Source: Chara braunii (taxonomy: Eukaryota > Streptophyta > Charophyceae > Charales > Characeae). From it: a stretch of DNA of 58,388 nucleotides. Location: contig BFEA01000354.1 of assembly GCA_003427395.1 (NCBI GenBank), positions 940,994 through 999,381 of the forward strand. Direction: 5' to 3'. The notes under the pieces are model-generated. The model did no database searches. It saw nothing but the letters and a program-made list of their open reading frames with translations, and was not told the origin of the DNA. This document shows positions 56,807-58,388 of this stretch, piece after piece; position 1 is the stretch's first letter, and each line of letters begins with the position of its first letter. The position numbers were made by a program, and so were the translations under genes.

Positions 56807-56816
56807 GGGGGGGGGG
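56770..56816 (+). repeat. T36-G11 homopolymer pair
   Basis: 36 T followed directly by 11 G. On the minus strand it reads C11-A36, which resembles a poly-A tail joined to a C-run. Confidence 0.93.
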
Positions 56817-57372
56817 CACCAACGTTCGATGCACAAATTGTGCATGGATTCTGCACGGATTTTGTAATCCGTGGGCGACATCTCATAAGGAAAGAGGATT
56901 GTCTTTATTGTGTGATTCTGAACGTGTTTATGACCAAGTAAATAAAATTGTCATTGATCTGTTTTCTGCATTTTTAGCAAATGACACGTCCAAGTTCGGA
57001 CATTTTTCTGAATCATCTGCAGTGGCGGGAGCTCACGTTGTGGGTGTAACGACGTGCTCTGTTAATGGGAATGAGAAAAGGGTTAGCATGCATGGAGGAT
57101 GTAAAAAAAAGAAGAACAGAAAACGGTTTGAAATGACTTCTTTGCCCGCATCTGTGTGGTTTGGTGGTGGAAAAAGCGGGTTGTGGGAGAGGGAAGAGGG
57201 AAGGCTGGAAGGCAGCAAAGAGAGGGATTCAAATTGAATTCAGTGGATATATGAGGGGCTGGGAGGAGGAAGGCGTCGAACTGCCCGGTGAGGGATGAAG
57301 GGGTTTGGGATGGGACAGGGCTACGGTTGTGTTGTACCGTAGTGAGGTGGCGACTCACGACAATGGAGCAGT
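56817..57372 (+). other. Flanking sequence with a doubtful open frame
   Basis: A 169-codon frame (56728-57237) starts inside the poly-T as polyphenylalanine. The part after the homopolymer has no domain that I recognise. GCACAAATTGTGC (about 56834) is a perfect palindrome. I do not call a gene. Confidence 0.3.
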
Positions 57373-57504
57373 GAGACTGCATTGCCATTGCGGGTAGACA
57401 CAATGCTACTGCGCGGTCCATATGCAATGCACTTTCACTGCTACTCACTGCTATGGCATGAGACCGCATTGCCATTGTAGTGAGACACATTGCTACTACA
57501 TGGT
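57373..57504 (+). repeat. 87-bp period repeat (GAGACxGCATTGCCATTG)
   Basis: GAGACTGCATTGCCATTG (57373-57390) recurs as GAGACCGCATTGCCATTG (57460-57477). Each is followed by AGACACAATGCTACT or GAGACACATTGCTACTAC. Confidence 0.75.
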
Positions 57505-57960
57505 TAATGTGTCAACAACCTTGTTCATAAACCATGAGTTCGAACACACCGCCGCAACTAAATGGTTCCAATCTTGATATGATATTATCAACAACTTGCT
57601 TCATACATGTACCATTCAACCAACCACAAGGTTGATTATAAATAGCGAGACAACACTTCAAAAAAAAAACAGAAATCCTAAGGTTTGGTGATAGGTAGCA
57701 GGGCAATAGTTTTTTTTTTACTTCTCCCTCCCACCCTCCGTTCCCGAGAAAGGGCAACGACCTTGAGATATCATCATTGAACTGACCGACCCTAGGTAAT
57801 TCAAAACTATTTTGTTCTGCACATTTGATCGCATTCCGATTTGAACGTGGGTCAATATTTCAACAGTTCATGTGTGTACCGACTAAACTACTCTTTCTCT
57901 CTCTCTCTATGTATACATATATATATATGTTTGTGTGATGTGTATATATGGTTCAACCTC

Positions 57961-57997
57961 CCAATGAGTCAATGAAACTCCGACGAAAGAGTTTATC
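57961..57997 (+). ncRNA. Hammerhead-like core, repeat unit 1 (degraded)
   Basis: CCAATGA (57961), GTC...GAC stem II, GAAAG (57985), then TATC at 57994-57997. The first core box and stem III deviate from consensus. Confidence 0.3.
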
Positions 57998-58065
57998 ACA
58001 ACCCCTCATTTGTTGTTCTCTTCCCCCTCTCTGCCTACGGTTTACCGGACAACTCTGTTTATATA

Positions 58066-58102
58066 TATATGAGTCGGTGAAACTTCGACGAAACAGTTTG
58101 TC
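58066..58102 (+). ncRNA. Hammerhead-like core, repeat unit 2
   Basis: TATATGA, stem II GTCG...CGAC (58073-58076 with 58086-58089), GAAAC (58090-58094), minimal stem III CA-GTT-TG, and cleavage-type GTC ending at 58102. Confidence 0.4.
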
Positions 58103-58197
58103 ACAACCCCTCGTTTGTTGTCCTCTTCTCCCTTTTTGCCTATAGTTTACTGGCCAACTCTATTTGATTATATATATATACATAAGAGTTCAGTCTC

Positions 58198-58234
58198 CTG
58201 ATGAGTTCGTGAAAGTTCCACGAAACAATATGTC
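58198..58234 (+). ncRNA. Hammerhead-like core, repeat unit 3
   Basis: Perfect CTGATGA (58198-58204) and GAAAC (58222-58226), then CA-ATA-TG and GTC ending at 58234. Stem II is weak in this unit. Stem I was not found. Confidence 0.4.
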
Positions 58235-58289
58235 ACAACCCCCGTTTATTGTCCTCGCCTCCCTCCTTGCTTATGGTTTACCGGGCAGC

Positions 58290-58298
58290 TTTGTTCGA

Positions 58299-58334
<36 letters not shown>

Positions 58335-58342
58335 TCAAATAG

Positions 58343-58388
<46 letters not shown>
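58290..58388 (+). repeat. (AT)n microsatellite to the window end
   Basis: AT dinucleotides are interrupted by CGTCAAATAGAAA at about 58333-58345. Confidence 0.97.

Noticed and set aside
56728-57237. 169-codon open frame
   Set aside because: It begins inside a poly-T run, has no recognised domain, and has no start context outside the homopolymer.

Overview
This window is a eukaryotic, repeat-dense genomic segment with no intact host gene that I can recognise. It has gypsy-type LTR retrotransposons in both orientations, a non-LTR (LINE) fragment, microsatellites (ATT, GA, TG, CAAA, AT), long homopolymers and very long non-coding LTRs. The primer-binding sites resemble the tRNA-Asp type common in plant Ty3/gypsy elements. 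The first element carries an extra acidic/arginine-serine-rich reading frame after integrase, which reminds me of charophyte-alga (Chara-like) elements. That is recall, not proof; 'streptophyte alga or plant' is as far as I would go.

Layout: (1) 1-8.1 kb, minus strand: a decayed Ty3/gypsy element (gag, protease, RT-RNase H, integrase, accessory frame), whose distal end (1-1.02 kb) is scrambled by Nextera mate-pair junction adapters left in the assembly. (2) 8.1-10.2 kb: its probable leader/LTR, with a (GA)n tract and a 29-G run. (3) 10.2-12.016 kb, minus: LINE reverse-transcriptase fragment, cut off at 12,016. (4) 12,017-36,724, plus: a second gypsy element, with a long 5' LTR (to 21,215), PBS, decayed gag-pol (21.5-27.4 kb) and a 3' LTR remnant split in two by an inverted ~6.9 kb solo LTR (27,993-34,936). 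(5) 36,902-56,619: a 19.7 kb element with two ~7 kb LTRs flanking a 5.6 kb internal region with no recognisable gag or pol, i.e. a non-autonomous relative of element 4. (6) 56.6-58.4 kb: poly-T/G, a short tandem repeat, then ~105-130 bp repeats carrying hammerhead-ribozyme-like cores, ending in (AT)n.

The most unusual content lies in the LTRs. (a) Tandem arrays of ~40-nt hairpins change their outer stems in a compensatory way (GCGATAGG/CCTATCGC, GTGATAAG/CTTATCAC, GTGATAGG/CCTATCAC, GGTAATAAG/CTTATTACC). (b) In the solo LTR, six hairpins share an almost invariant loop (CCCAAACTTATGGAAC) but each has a different, self-complementary stem. (c) A Pol III-like A box/B box hairpin occurs in three LTR copies. 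(d) The LTR 5' end carries a near-perfect palindrome. Together they suggest LTRs under selection for nucleic-acid structure. All identities and alignments were judged by eye.
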